Of a stretch of DNA of 5,938 nt, positions 1 through 5,337 are shown piece after piece. The DNA lies in contig PMDT01000197.1 in assembly GCA_003154555.1 (NCBI GenBank), positions 1-5,938 of the forward strand, written 5' to 3'. Origin of the DNA: Spirochaetaceae bacterium. Its GTDB lineage: Bacteria > Spirochaetota > Spirochaetia > SZUA-6 > Fen-1364. How positions within the stretch are numbered: position 1 is the first letter of the stretch; each line of letters starts with the position of its first letter. Made by a program: the position numbers and the translations under genes. Under the pieces are notes generated by a model. It saw only the letters and a list, made by a program, of their open reading frames with translations, did not search any database and was not told the DNA's origin.

Positions 1-1
1 T

Positions 2-142
2 CCAAGACCCCTGTCCGACGTGGATATCGCCGTATTCCTGCGGGACGCGGAGCGGGCGGCCAGAGACGAAAAATCAGGGCCTCGTTTTTCATTCAAGGGC
101 TGGGCAAATAGGACCTTGACAAATAGACCATGGACTGGTTAA
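2..142 (+). pseudogene. MNT-type nucleotidyltransferase fragment, truncated
   Basis: The frame is open from the window edge to a TAA at 140-142 and begins PRPLSDVDIAVFLRDAER. The SDVDIAV stretch is what I expect at the two metal-binding aspartates of small MNT/Pol-beta-like nucleotidyltransferases (GSxxxGxxxxxSDxDxAV). These often pair with a HEPN protein as a toxin-antitoxin module. Only about 24 residues after the left edge look like the family. From roughly base 72 the translation is a non-descript basic tail with no third catalytic aspartate or normal C-terminus. The natural protein is about 100-150 residues, so the 3' part seems lost and the frame simply runs to a chance stop inside the next operon's promoter. 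The identification rests on one short motif. Confidence 0.4.
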
Positions 143-145
143 CAT
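116..145 (+). promoter_or_regulatory. Promoter of the antitoxin-toxin operon
   Basis: A perfect -35 hexamer TTGACA (116-121) is followed after 18 bases by TAACAT (140-145), four of six matches to TATAAT. The expected transcription start falls six to seven bases downstream, at about 151-152, on or next to the ATG of the antitoxin gene. No Shine-Dalgarno sequence lies between the -10 box and the ATG, so a leaderless transcript is the simplest reading. The promoter is predicted by eye only. Confidence 0.55.
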
Positions 146-150
146 GGTCT
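125..150. promoter_or_regulatory. Inverted-repeat operator over the -10 box
   Basis: AGACCATG (125-132) and CATGGTCT (143-150) are perfect 8-base inverted copies separated by 10 bases. The element covers the spacer and -10 box of the predicted promoter and ends one base before the antitoxin ATG. Phd-family antitoxins, usually with their toxin, repress their own operon by binding such palindromes, so this is a likely autoregulatory operator. The repeat is seen directly; its function is inferred. Confidence 0.55.
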
Positions 151-151
151 T

Positions 152-397
152 ATGAAACAAGATTTGCCAGTCAAGGTTTCCAAGTCCAGCTTCAAGCCGA
201 AAGCATTCGAGTATTTCCGGTTCGTCGAGGAAAAACGTCGGGAAATCCTGATCACCGACCACGGCCGGCCGGTTGCACGGATCTCGCCCGTCGATAAGGC
301 CGATGAGCGCGAGCTCTCCACGCTGCGAGGTCTCCTGGTGAAATACATCAACCCGCAAGAGCCCGTTGGAGCGGATGACTGGGAAGCGGCGCGGTGA
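152..397 (+). CDS. Phd/YefM-family antitoxin
   Basis: An 81-residue protein with the layout of Phd/YefM antitoxins that partner PIN toxins. The N-terminal DNA-binding part contains the family's characteristic ILITDHGRPVARISPV stretch (about residues 32-47). A short charged linker follows, then a C-terminal toxin-binding tail ending GADDWEAAR, whose DWE pattern is typical of antitoxins next to COG3744-type PIN proteins. It would bind and inhibit the downstream RNase and repress the operon. The ATG at 152 was chosen because the whole domain follows it and the operator and promoter end immediately before it; there is no ribosome-binding site. The stop TGA overlaps the GTG start of the toxin gene (394-397), indicating translational coupling. 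Length is normal and no damage is visible. Confidence 0.85.
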   Translation: MKQDLPVKVSKSSFKPKAFEYFRFVEEKRREILITDHGRPVARISPVDKADERELSTLRGLLVKYINPQEPVGADDWEAAR

Positions 398-804
398 TCA
401 TACTCGACACTCACATCTGGATTGGATACATCGACCATCCATCAGATCTGCCGACGCCGGCACTCGATGCCATCCGGGGCGGGCGGGAGCCGATCGGTAT
501 CTCTTCAATCAGCGTCTGGGAGGTCTTCATGCTCGAGCGGAGGGGACGGCTTGAACTGCGCATCCCCGCGGCCCTGTGGGTGGAGAAATGCGAACGACTG
601 GCACTTTTCCACTTCGTACCGGTGGATAATACGATAGCCCGGCTTTCCGTCGAATTGCCTGAGCCAATCCATGCCGACCCTGCAGATAGGATCATTATTG
701 CCACAGCCTTGTCGCTTGGAGCGACTCTCGTCACCAAGGATCGGAAGATCCTCGCGTACCCGCATGTGAAAACTCTCCGCCTTGCATCCCCGGGCGACAA
801 ATAA
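394..804 (+). CDS. vapC: VapC-type PIN-domain toxin
   Basis: A 136-residue single PIN domain of the VapC (COG3744-like) group, expected to be a Mg2+-dependent endoribonuclease that cleaves RNA and stops growth when free of antitoxin. The acidic active site is complete: D5 in MIILDTHIWI, E43 in ISVWEV, D98 in the HADPADRIIIATA stretch, and D116 in LVTKDRKIL. Length is normal for the family. It starts at GTG 394, overlapping the antitoxin stop by four bases, the usual arrangement for this operon. The stop TAA (802-804) runs into an A-tract that, read on the other strand, is the T-tract of the structure at 808-903. RNA target specificity cannot be read from sequence. Confidence 0.88.
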   Translation: MIILDTHIWIGYIDHPSDLPTPALDAIRGGREPIGISSISVWEVFMLERRGRLELRIPAALWVEKCERLALFHFVPVDNTIARLSVELPEPIHADPADRIIIATALSLGATLVTKDRKILAYPHVKTLRLASPGDK

Positions 805-903
805 AAAAAGCCTGGCAACGACCTGCTCTCCCATCCCTCGGGCTGCTCTGCCGTCACTCGCGAGTCGAAATGAATGCGCGCCCGTTCAGGCTCTGCCAGG
901 CTT
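803..903 (-). terminator. Likely terminator behind the lacI remnant
   Basis: Read on minus, the 10-bp stem AAGCCTGGCA/TGCCAGGCTT is followed by an uninterrupted run of seven T (complement of A 803-809). It begins eight bases after the stop of the LacI-family remnant. The stem and T-tract form an intrinsic terminator, but the 76-base loop is unusually long unless inner helices fold first, as they do in 5S rRNA. It has no T-tract in the plus direction, so it would not stop transcription leaving vapC. Confidence 0.45.
808..903 (-). rRNA. 5S rRNA-like remnant, internally shortened
   Basis: On the minus strand this 96-base element starts AAGCCTGGCA (903 to 894) and ends TGCCAGGCTT (817 to 808), a perfect 10-bp closing helix like helix I of 5S rRNA. 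The bases before the 3' arm, complementary to 819-832, read GGGAGAGCAGGTCG, matching the conserved 3' portion of bacterial 5S rRNA. A complete 5S is about 115-120 bases. Here the centre is shorter, and I cannot find the CCGAAC...GGAAGT loop region. I read it as a degraded 5S copy or a 5S-derived element rather than a working gene. No 16S, 23S or tRNA sequence is next to it. An alternative is a long-loop terminator whose resemblance to 5S is coincidental. Confidence 0.45.
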
Positions 904-911
904 CCCGGACG

Positions 912-1505
912 CTATGTCGATTCTCGAAGGAGAAACTCGTCCTCAAGGACGATATGCCGCGGCTCGACCGCTTCCTCGCGATTCATCTGCTCCATGAGCA
1001 GGCGGACAGCTTCCTTTCCCATGTCATACGTGTTCTCTGAAACCACCGTCAGGGGCGGCGAGAGAAGCTCCGACCACGGCGTGTCGTCGAAGCCGATGAC
1101 TCCCACATCTTCGGGAATCCGGAAGTGGCGCTCCTTCAGGAGCTTGATCGCGATGGTCGTCTTGCCCTGCGTCGTGGCGATCACCGAATCGAATCGTGTG
1201 CCCGTGTTCAGGAATTGCTGAAAGGCCTCGGTGATCCGCGCGACATCGTGCTCTTTCACGACCACGGTCAGGTCCGCATCGAGCCCGCAATCGGCCCGCG
1301 CGGCATCGTAGCCGCGCTTCTTATCGAGATTGGTGAGAGTGGTGGGATCGTATCCCAGGAGCACGATACGGCGTCTCCCGCGCTTCACGAGGTGCTCCGT
1401 GGCCGCATAGGCCGCCTTGAAGTTGTCGGAGACGACCGAGCTCGCCTCCACACCCTCGACCCGCCCGGGTTCGAGCAGCAGCTCCTCCTGGGCACTGCCG
1501 GGCAC
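912..1505 (-). pseudogene. LacI/GalR-family regulator lacking its DNA-binding domain
   Basis: The 197-residue translation is the C-terminal sugar-binding part of a LacI/GalR repressor. SSVVSDNFKAAYAATEHLV, then a GRRRIVLLGYD strand (about residues 22-53), is the usual start of the second half of the domain. PEDVGVIGFDDTPWSELLSP (about 131-150) and LTVVSENTYDMGKEAVRLLM are the classic closing motifs. Family members run about 330-345 residues, so roughly 135-145 N-terminal residues are absent, including the helix-turn-helix and hinge helix. Family likeness stops near residue 15 (about base 1464). The first residues through the GTG at 1505 look like junction sequence. Without the HTH it cannot repress. 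It probably once controlled the neighbouring sugar genes. Its natural stop TAG (912-914) is intact. Confidence 0.85.
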
Positions 1506-1506
1506 T

Positions 1507-1725
1507 CCCCCCTACATACGGGTGCAGGCTGTGCGGAACGCGCTGAGCTTCTGCGGACCCGAAAGGCTCCTGTTCGGCTCCGATTCGGTCCTGCCGGGAG
1601 ACCTCGCTCACCAGAAGGAGGTGCTCGCCTCAGACATCCAGTTGTATCGGGACGCGGGTCTGAAAGACGATCAGATAGTGACGATCCTCTCTGGTACGGC
1701 GGATTCGCTTTTTCCCATTCATTAG
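1507..1725 (+). pseudogene. Amidohydrolase (Amidohydro_2) C-terminal remnant
   Basis: About 72 residues beginning PPYIRVQAVRNAL are the C-terminal end of a TIM-barrel amidohydrolase of the Amidohydro_2 (PF04909) group. FCGPERLLFGSDSVLPGD carries the conserved aspartate at the end of the last barrel strand. LKDDQIVTILSGTADSLFPIH matches the usual closing helix (consensus like EExxxIlxgNAxxLF). A whole enzyme is about 260-350 residues, so some 200 or more residues and all N-terminal metal ligands are missing. The frame stays open upstream to an ATG at 1417, but that part is antisense to lacI and has no family likeness. The stop TAG (1723-1725) overlaps the ribosome-binding region of the GH172 gene, so the two were one operon. 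The remnant cannot be catalytic. Confidence 0.75.
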
Positions 1726-1731
1726 AAGGAG
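1726..1731 (+). promoter_or_regulatory. Ribosome-binding site of the GH172 gene
   Basis: AAGGAG lies eight bases before the ATG at 1740 and directly behind the amidohydrolase stop codon. It decides the start: the same frame is open for another 600 bases upstream, but that extension is antisense to lacI and crosses the amidohydrolase remnant in another frame. Confidence 0.8.
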
Positions 1732-1739
1732 CACGCGTC

Positions 1740-2843
1740 ATGGACAAATTCAACGGGCTTGGCATGAGCCTGGGGAATCTCCCCCGGCTTTCACGGGCAA
1801 AGTCCAGGTCGATCAACGCGGAAAATCCCACCGGGGGCAAAGGCATGGCCGCCATGGCCGAGCCCGAGCCTGGAAGCGCGTCAGAGCCTCTTGGACGCGG
1901 CTGGAAGTGCCGGCCCACCGTGACCGCAAGGGCAGGAGAGACGGTGGTGCTCGCCGATATCGAAGGACCTGGCGCCGTTCAGAGTATATGGATGACCACC
2001 GAGCCGGGCCGGGACCTCATCCTCCGCGTGTACTGGGAAGACCAGGACCGACCCTCGGTCGAATGTCCCGTGCCGGACTTCTTTGCCGTCCCCTGGTCCT
2101 ATTCTGGCCGCGGGACCCTGCCATCGGCGCCCTTTGCCCAGCTCACATCGTTTCCCGTGTCTGTGAATCCCAGTTTCGGCATGAATTGTTTCTGGGAGAT
2201 GCCCTTCCGCGCGAGGTGCCGGATCACGCTTGAGAACCTCCACCCCACGGAGGACAAGTTTCTTTATTATCAAATCAACTACACCCTCACAGAGATCCCG
2301 GAGGACACGGGGTACTTCCATGCCCAGTTCCGTCGCGTGAATCCCCTCCCCAGGGGCGAGGTGTACAGGATCCTCGACGGCGTCGTCGGGCAAGGCCATT
2401 ATATCGGTGTTTCCATGGGCTGGGGCATCACCCACAACGGCTGGTGGGGCGAAGGAGAAATCAAGTTCTATATCGATGGCGACAAGGAGTTTCCCACGAT
2501 ATGCGGCACCGGCCTTGAAGACTACTTCGGCGGCGCCTGGGATTGGGAGGTCGACAAGCAGTACCGGACCTACTCAACGCCGTTTGTAGGAATGCACCAG
2601 GTGATCCGGCCTGACGGCCTCTACAGCGCCCAACTGCGGCACAGCATGTACCGCTGGCACGTCCAGGACCCTATCCGGTTTGAAAAGGACCTCAGGGTCA
2701 CCATCCAGGCGCTGGGCCATGGAGGGGGGGGAGGCTTTCAGCTCGGTCAGCACGACATTTGCTCCACCGCCTACTGGTATCAGACCCTTCCCGGGGCTCC
2801 CTTCCCCCCGCTCCAGAAGCGTGGGGATCTGCTTGTGCAGTGA
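1740..2843 (+). CDS. GH172-family (DUF2961) glycoside hydrolase
   Basis: This 367-residue protein is a full-length member of the DUF2961 family, now glycoside hydrolase family 172. Characterised members act on difructose dianhydride I / alpha-D-fructofuranosides and on alpha-D-arabinofuranosides. The N-terminus GLGMSLGNLPRLSRAKSRSI, the RGWKCRPT and GPGAVQSIWMT segments (about 53-85) and the block WWGEGEIKFYIDGDKEFP...GTGLEDYFGGAW (about 235-267) are all recognisable. The family's catalytic glutamates are expected in this block; E240 (or E238) and E260 are my candidates, assigned from memory of the family. I see no signal peptide, so it is probably cytoplasmic. Its partners (LacI regulator, amidohydrolase) are broken, and its upstream promoter was probably lost in the same deletion, so expression is doubtful. 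The actual sugar cannot be assigned. An 8-G run (2724-2731) lies within a Gly stretch but keeps frame. Confidence 0.9.
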   Translation: MDKFNGLGMSLGNLPRLSRAKSRSINAENPTGGKGMAAMAEPEPGSASEPLGRGWKCRPTVTARAGETVVLADIEGPGAVQSIWMTTEPGRDLILRVYWEDQDRPSVECPVPDFFAVPWSYSGRGTLPSAPFAQLTSFPVSVNPSFGMNCFWEMPFRARCRITLENLHPTEDKFLYYQINYTLTEIPEDTGYFHAQFRRVNPLPRGEVYRILDGVVGQGHYIGVSMGWGITHNGWWGEGEIKFYIDGDKEFPTICGTGLEDYFGGAWDWEVDKQYRTYSTPFVGMHQVIRPDGLYSAQLRHSMYRWHVQDPIRFEKDLRVTIQALGHGGGGGFQLGQHDICSTAYWYQTLPGAPFPPLQKRGDLLVQ

Positions 2844-2999
2844 GCGAGGGCAGGGATCGGGAATCATGGCTTGCACCAGCTTCAAGGGCACGGTCGGGTT
2901 GGAAGGCCGGCAATCTACCAAATCCGGGCGGGCTATCAATTGAGTTCGTCCGCAAATCCGCCGCTGATGCCGGCAACAAACGGGCAATGGCCGGGCACG
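2844..2999. other. Convergent intergenic gap
   Basis: These 156 bases lie between the ends of the GH172 gene and the MFS gene, which face each other. I read all frames and found no domain-like peptide, and I see no strong hairpin with a T-tract on either strand. A short GGCCG...CGGCC pairing (2989-3007) overlaps the MFS stop but lacks a T-run. Confidence 0.5.
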
Positions 3000-4160
3000 T
3001 CACGGCCTGGCGATGGATGACGAGGCCGCGACCGCCAGAACCATGAGCGCCACCAGCCCCAGCCCGATGCTGAGGCTGGAGGCCTTGGCCACGCCGCCAA
3101 TGATGGCCGGGCCCAGGAGCACCCCGGTGTAGGCGAGGGTGCTCGCCACGGAGACCGCCTGGCTGGCTGGCATCAGCTTCTGCCTCCCGCACAGGGAGAA
3201 GAGCACCGGCACGACATTGGACAGCCCAAGCCCGATCAGGCCGAAGCCGATGAGCATCACCCAGAGTGGCGTCGTGAAGATGACGACCAGGAAGCCCGCC
3301 GCACCGATCAGGCCTCCGAAGAGGAGGACGCGAAAGCCGCCGAGCCTCCGTACAATAGCGTCACCGGTCACCCGGCAGATGACCATGACGACAGAAAGGG
3401 CGATGTAGCCCGAGCCCGCCATGGTAATGGGGACTCCTTTGTTCGACGACAGAAAGACCGCCCCCCAATCCAGCACAGAGCCTTCAGACAGGAAGCCGAT
3501 GAACATGAGCGCCCCGACGGCCAGGACGAAACCGCGGGGAAAGACCAGCTTCTCCTTCCCGGAGGAGCGGCCCGCGTACGTCAGCAGCCCCTTCGAGAAC
3601 GAGAAGTGGAGGACAATCATCAAGACGATGGCCACGACGACCGCCGTCCAGGGGGCGGCGCGCAGGGAAAGCATGCCCGTGAGCAGGGCGGCTCCCGCGA
3701 ACCCACCGATGCTCCAGCCCGCGTGAAACCCCGACATTAAAGGGCGGCCGCTCGCCTTCTCCACGATGACGCCCTGGATGTTAACGACGACGTCGATGGC
3801 GCCGATCGCGGAGCCGAACAGGAGCAGCGCCACGACCATGCCGGGGACGGTGTCCAGCGTTGCCAGGAGGGGAAGGACTGCGCAGGCGAGCAGAGATCCG
3901 AACCGGAGGACCTTGCGGCACCCGAACCGTCCCGCCGCCCAGCCTGAAAGGAACATGGTTGCGAGGGACCCCAGGCCGAAGCAGAGGATAAGGAGGCCCA
4001 GGCCGCCGTCGTCCATGTGGAGCCGCTGCTTCGCGAACGGGATCAAAGGCGCCCATACGGCGCAAGCGAAGCCTCCAATGAAAAAGGCGACGCGCGTCGC
4101 GTATCGTTCGGCCCTGCCGGGGGCCGGGCGCTCCCCGGCCGTCTCGTCCAATTCACTCAC
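3000..4160 (-). CDS. MFS transporter, MosC/YbjJ-like
   Basis: A 386-residue inner-membrane protein with twelve predicted helices (roughly residues 23-43, 53-73, 84-102, 106-128, 148-165, 170-187, 209-227, 247-263, 277-294, 298-320, 338-358, 362-383). The loop between helices 2 and 3 carries the MFS signature [29 protein letters not shown] at the start of the second half is characteristic of the MosC/YbjJ branch, whose substrates are mostly unknown; MosC is linked to rhizopine and others are suspected sugar carriers. The start is GTG at 4158-4160, with AGGAG ten bases upstream (complement of 4171-4175). Length is normal and the frame undamaged. It converges on the GH172 gene, so they are not one operon, but a role in the same sugar pathway is plausible. 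Confidence 0.88.
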   Translation of the reverse strand: MSELDETAGERPAPGRAERYATRVAFFIGGFACAVWAPLIPFAKQRLHMDDGGLGLLILCFGLGSLATMFLSGWAAGRFGCRKVLRFGSLLACAVLPLLATLDTVPGMVVALLLFGSAIGAIDVVVNIQGVIVEKASGRPLMSGFHAGWSIGGFAGAALLTGMLSLRAAPWTAVVVAIVLMIVLHFSFSKGLLTYAGRSSGKEKLVFPRGFVLAVGALMFIGFLSEGSVLDWGAVFLSSNKGVPITMAGSGYIALSVVMVICRVTGDAIVRRLGGFRVLLFGGLIGAAGFLVVIFTTPLWVMLIGFGLIGLGLSNVVPVLFSLCGRQKLMPASQAVSVASTLAYTGVLLGPAIIGGVAKASSLSIGLGLVALMVLAVAASSSIARP

Positions 4161-4197
4161 AGCGTGGTTGCTCCTGTTGCTTCGGGATCAGACGGTA

Positions 4198-4227
4198 TTG
4201 ATATCGCAGACATTCGTGGGCTTTCAA
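4198..4227 (-). promoter_or_regulatory. Possible promoter of the MFS gene
   Basis: On the minus strand TTGAAA (complement of 4222-4227) and TATCAA (complement of 4198-4203) are 18 bases apart and would start an mRNA about 30 bases ahead of the GTG, leaving room for the AGGAG site. Each box has four or five consensus bases. This is a by-eye prediction. Confidence 0.35.
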
Positions 4228-4315
4228 GGGGAGGCCCGCTACGACAATCCCCGTGCCGCGAGACGGCTCTGACTGCAACGCTGCCCGCCCCGCGGCGGCG
4301 GGGAGTCCCGCATCC

Positions 4316-4604
4316 TTGCCTCACGTCATTCATCGGCTTCACGGGCACGCCGATCGAAAGAGTCGATGCGAACACACGCCAGGTCTTCGGCGACTACATT
4401 TCCGTCTACGACATCCGCAAAGCCGTTGAAGACGGGGCGACGGTTCCCATCTACTATGAAGGTCGGCTGGCAAAGCTCGAGCTGAAGGAAACCGAGAGGC
4501 CCCATATCGATCCGAGGTTCAAGGAAGTGACCGAGGGAGAGGAGATCGAACGCAAGGAAAAGCTCAAGAGCCAGTGGTCGCGCCTTGAAGCCCTGGTCGG
4601 AGCG
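4316..4604 (+). pseudogene. hsdR: hsdR fragment A: helicase region (plus strand)
   Basis: This is part of the motor domain of a type I restriction endonuclease R subunit, the ATP-dependent translocase and nuclease of the HsdRMS complex. [11 protein letters not shown] (from base 4326) is the TGTP helicase motif. It is followed by [36 protein letters not shown] and [13 protein letters not shown], all hallmark HsdR blocks in the right order. The likeness ends at about 4601-4604. Just upstream, TTG CCT CAC (4316-4324) reads LPH, expected before (A)SFIGF, but in another frame, which suggests a 2-base deletion at about 4325. A complete HsdR is roughly 800-1,100 residues; about 95 remain here. The N-terminal nuclease domain and Walker motifs are absent, and no hsdM or hsdS is in the window. 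Confidence 0.85.
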
Positions 4605-4862
4605 GGCATCGTAGAATGCGAGCTCATCTTCCGTTGAGTCCCAGCTTCTCACCGCGCGCCCCTGCCGCATTCATTTCCTTGGCAAAGCGATGAGCTCCTC
4701 GATGACCTGGGCGGTCTGGATTGTACGGCTCTGGTACTTCTTTAGAGCGGTCTGGAGCATCTCGGCGAAGGAGCGCGCAACCACGACATTCTTGCGGAAA
4801 CGCGTCTTGATCTCTCCGGCGAGAAGCTTCTGCAGTAGCTCGACCGCGAGATTCTTCAGCGG
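4605..4862 (-). pseudogene. hsdR: hsdR fragment B: inverted C-terminal segment (minus strand)
   Basis: On the minus strand the region gives [18 protein letters not shown], then [14 protein letters not shown] and the [11 protein letters not shown] stretch. It continues after a shift as [16 protein letters not shown], and after a second shift as [11 protein letters not shown]. These are consecutive blocks of the C-terminal region of HsdR, but in the opposite orientation to fragments A and C on either side. Two indels break the frame: one base missing at about 4681-4683 (TTGCCAAG where TTGGCCAAG would keep AKEMN in frame) and another at about 4636-4639. The segment ends at FYDA (base 4605) on one side and at PLKN (base 4862) on the other. 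It is non-functional. No start codon or ribosome-binding site belongs to it. Confidence 0.85.
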
Positions 4863-4943
4863 CCGCCGGACAAGCAGGAAAAGGCAACGGAAACGGTTCT
4901 GGAACAAGCGGCTGTTCTGTCAGAGGAATGGGCCGTCGCCTGA
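4863..4943 (+). pseudogene. hsdR: hsdR fragment C: native C-terminus (plus strand)
   Basis: On the plus strand [20 protein letters not shown], then EEWAVA and a TGA stop at 4941-4943, is the extreme C-terminus of HsdR (family ends commonly read like YGYPPDKQ...TVLxQAexL). It is in the same orientation as fragment A and on the other side of the inverted fragment B. The usual fifty or so residues between FYDA and the PPDK motif are missing. The immediate left boundary is the codon at 4863, where plus-strand PPDK and minus-strand PLKN meet back to back. It was identified from a 26-residue peptide only, but the order, orientation and stop position all agree. Confidence 0.75.
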
Positions 4944-4947
4944 TATC

Positions 4948-4971
4948 AAGGCCAATCAACCCGCCTTTTTT
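4948..4971 (+). terminator. Probable intrinsic terminator of hsdR
   Basis: AAGGC (4948-4952) pairs with GCCTT (4963-4967), with a 10-base loop, and the right arm runs into six T (4966-4971). It starts five bases after the hsdR stop, which fits a native terminator left with the gene's tail. The stem is short, so strength is uncertain. Confidence 0.4.
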
Positions 4972-5124
4972 GCTGTCTCTGTTATTCGGCCCTGGCTGAA
5001 TCTTGACGAAGCCTTAGCGGTTCGGCGATTCGCTTCGGGCAAACAAATCGACATTCCCGTCATTTTATCATTGACCGCGTCGTCCGAGTTGAACCTCCCG
5101 TCAAATCGTCGCCGGCATCACAGA
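4972..5124. other. Intergenic gap behind two convergent units
   Basis: These 153 bases lie between the hsdR tail and the end of the small DUF4258 partner gene. Composition is less GC-rich around 5041-5080. A CGAAGC...GCTTCG pairing (5007-5012 with 5032-5037) has a 19-base loop and no T-tract. I see no coding signal that I trust here. Confidence 0.4.
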
Positions 5125-5337
5125 TCACGACACCGGGGTCAAGGAAAAAACGCGCGAAGATCGGGATGCTGCGGTGATATCGCCCCGCCGCAAGGCTTCC
5201 CTCACATCATCGAGTTTGTACGCATCATCTAAGGAAAGATATGGCGACCATCCGGTCTCGTCTTGCAAAAGCTCTATATCGACTTCGGCCATATACTTGC
5301 CTTCGTGAACGATCTTGGTTCGCTTGCGCGTTGTCAT
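5125..5337 (-). CDS. Small partner protein of the DUF4258 gene
   Basis: A 70-residue protein of a small conserved family without an established function. The N-terminus TKIVHEGKYMAEVDIELL looks beta-stranded. TGWSPYLSLDDAYKLDDVRE, then ALRRGDI, looks like a helix, with a basic end RVFSLTPVS. I recall close relatives as short genes sitting directly after DUF4258 genes. Here its ATG overlaps the upstream stop in an ATGA (5334-5337), and a strong AGGAGG (complement of 5343-5348) lies five bases before the start, inside the upstream gene. Such coupling suggests obligate partners, most likely an antitoxin-like protein, but that is inferred from arrangement and size only. No DNA-binding motif is obvious. 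Confidence 0.75.
   Translation of the reverse strand: MTTRKRTKIVHEGKYMAEVDIELLQDETGWSPYLSLDDAYKLDDVREALRRGDITAASRSSRVFSLTPVS

Noticed and set aside
1125..1739. A 572-codon plus-strand frame extending the GH172 gene upstream
   Set aside because: The added 205 residues are antisense to lacI and cross the amidohydrolase remnant in another frame; the AAGGAG and ATG at 1726-1742 start a full-length family member.
3139..4272. Long plus-strand frames opposite the MFS transporter
   Set aside because: They are low-complexity, Arg/Pro/Thr-rich mirror frames of a GC-rich membrane-protein gene, with no domain likeness.
4288..4303. GC-rich hairpin CCCCGC/GCGGGG
   Set aside because: A 6-bp stem with a 4-base loop but no T-tract on either side; it could be chance in GC-rich DNA or a breakpoint feature, with no evidence for a function.
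4017..4315. N-terminal extension of the plus-strand hsdR fragment frame
   Set aside because: This part is antisense to the MFS start and its leader; HsdR likeness begins only at about 4316.
5007..5037. CGAAGC/GCTTCG inverted repeat
   Set aside because: Only six pairs around a 19-base loop without a T-run; not distinguishable from chance.
4690..5232. A 180-codon plus-strand frame
   Set aside because: It is stitched from antisense of hsdR fragment B, a wrong frame over fragment C, gap sequence and antisense of the DUF4258 partner.
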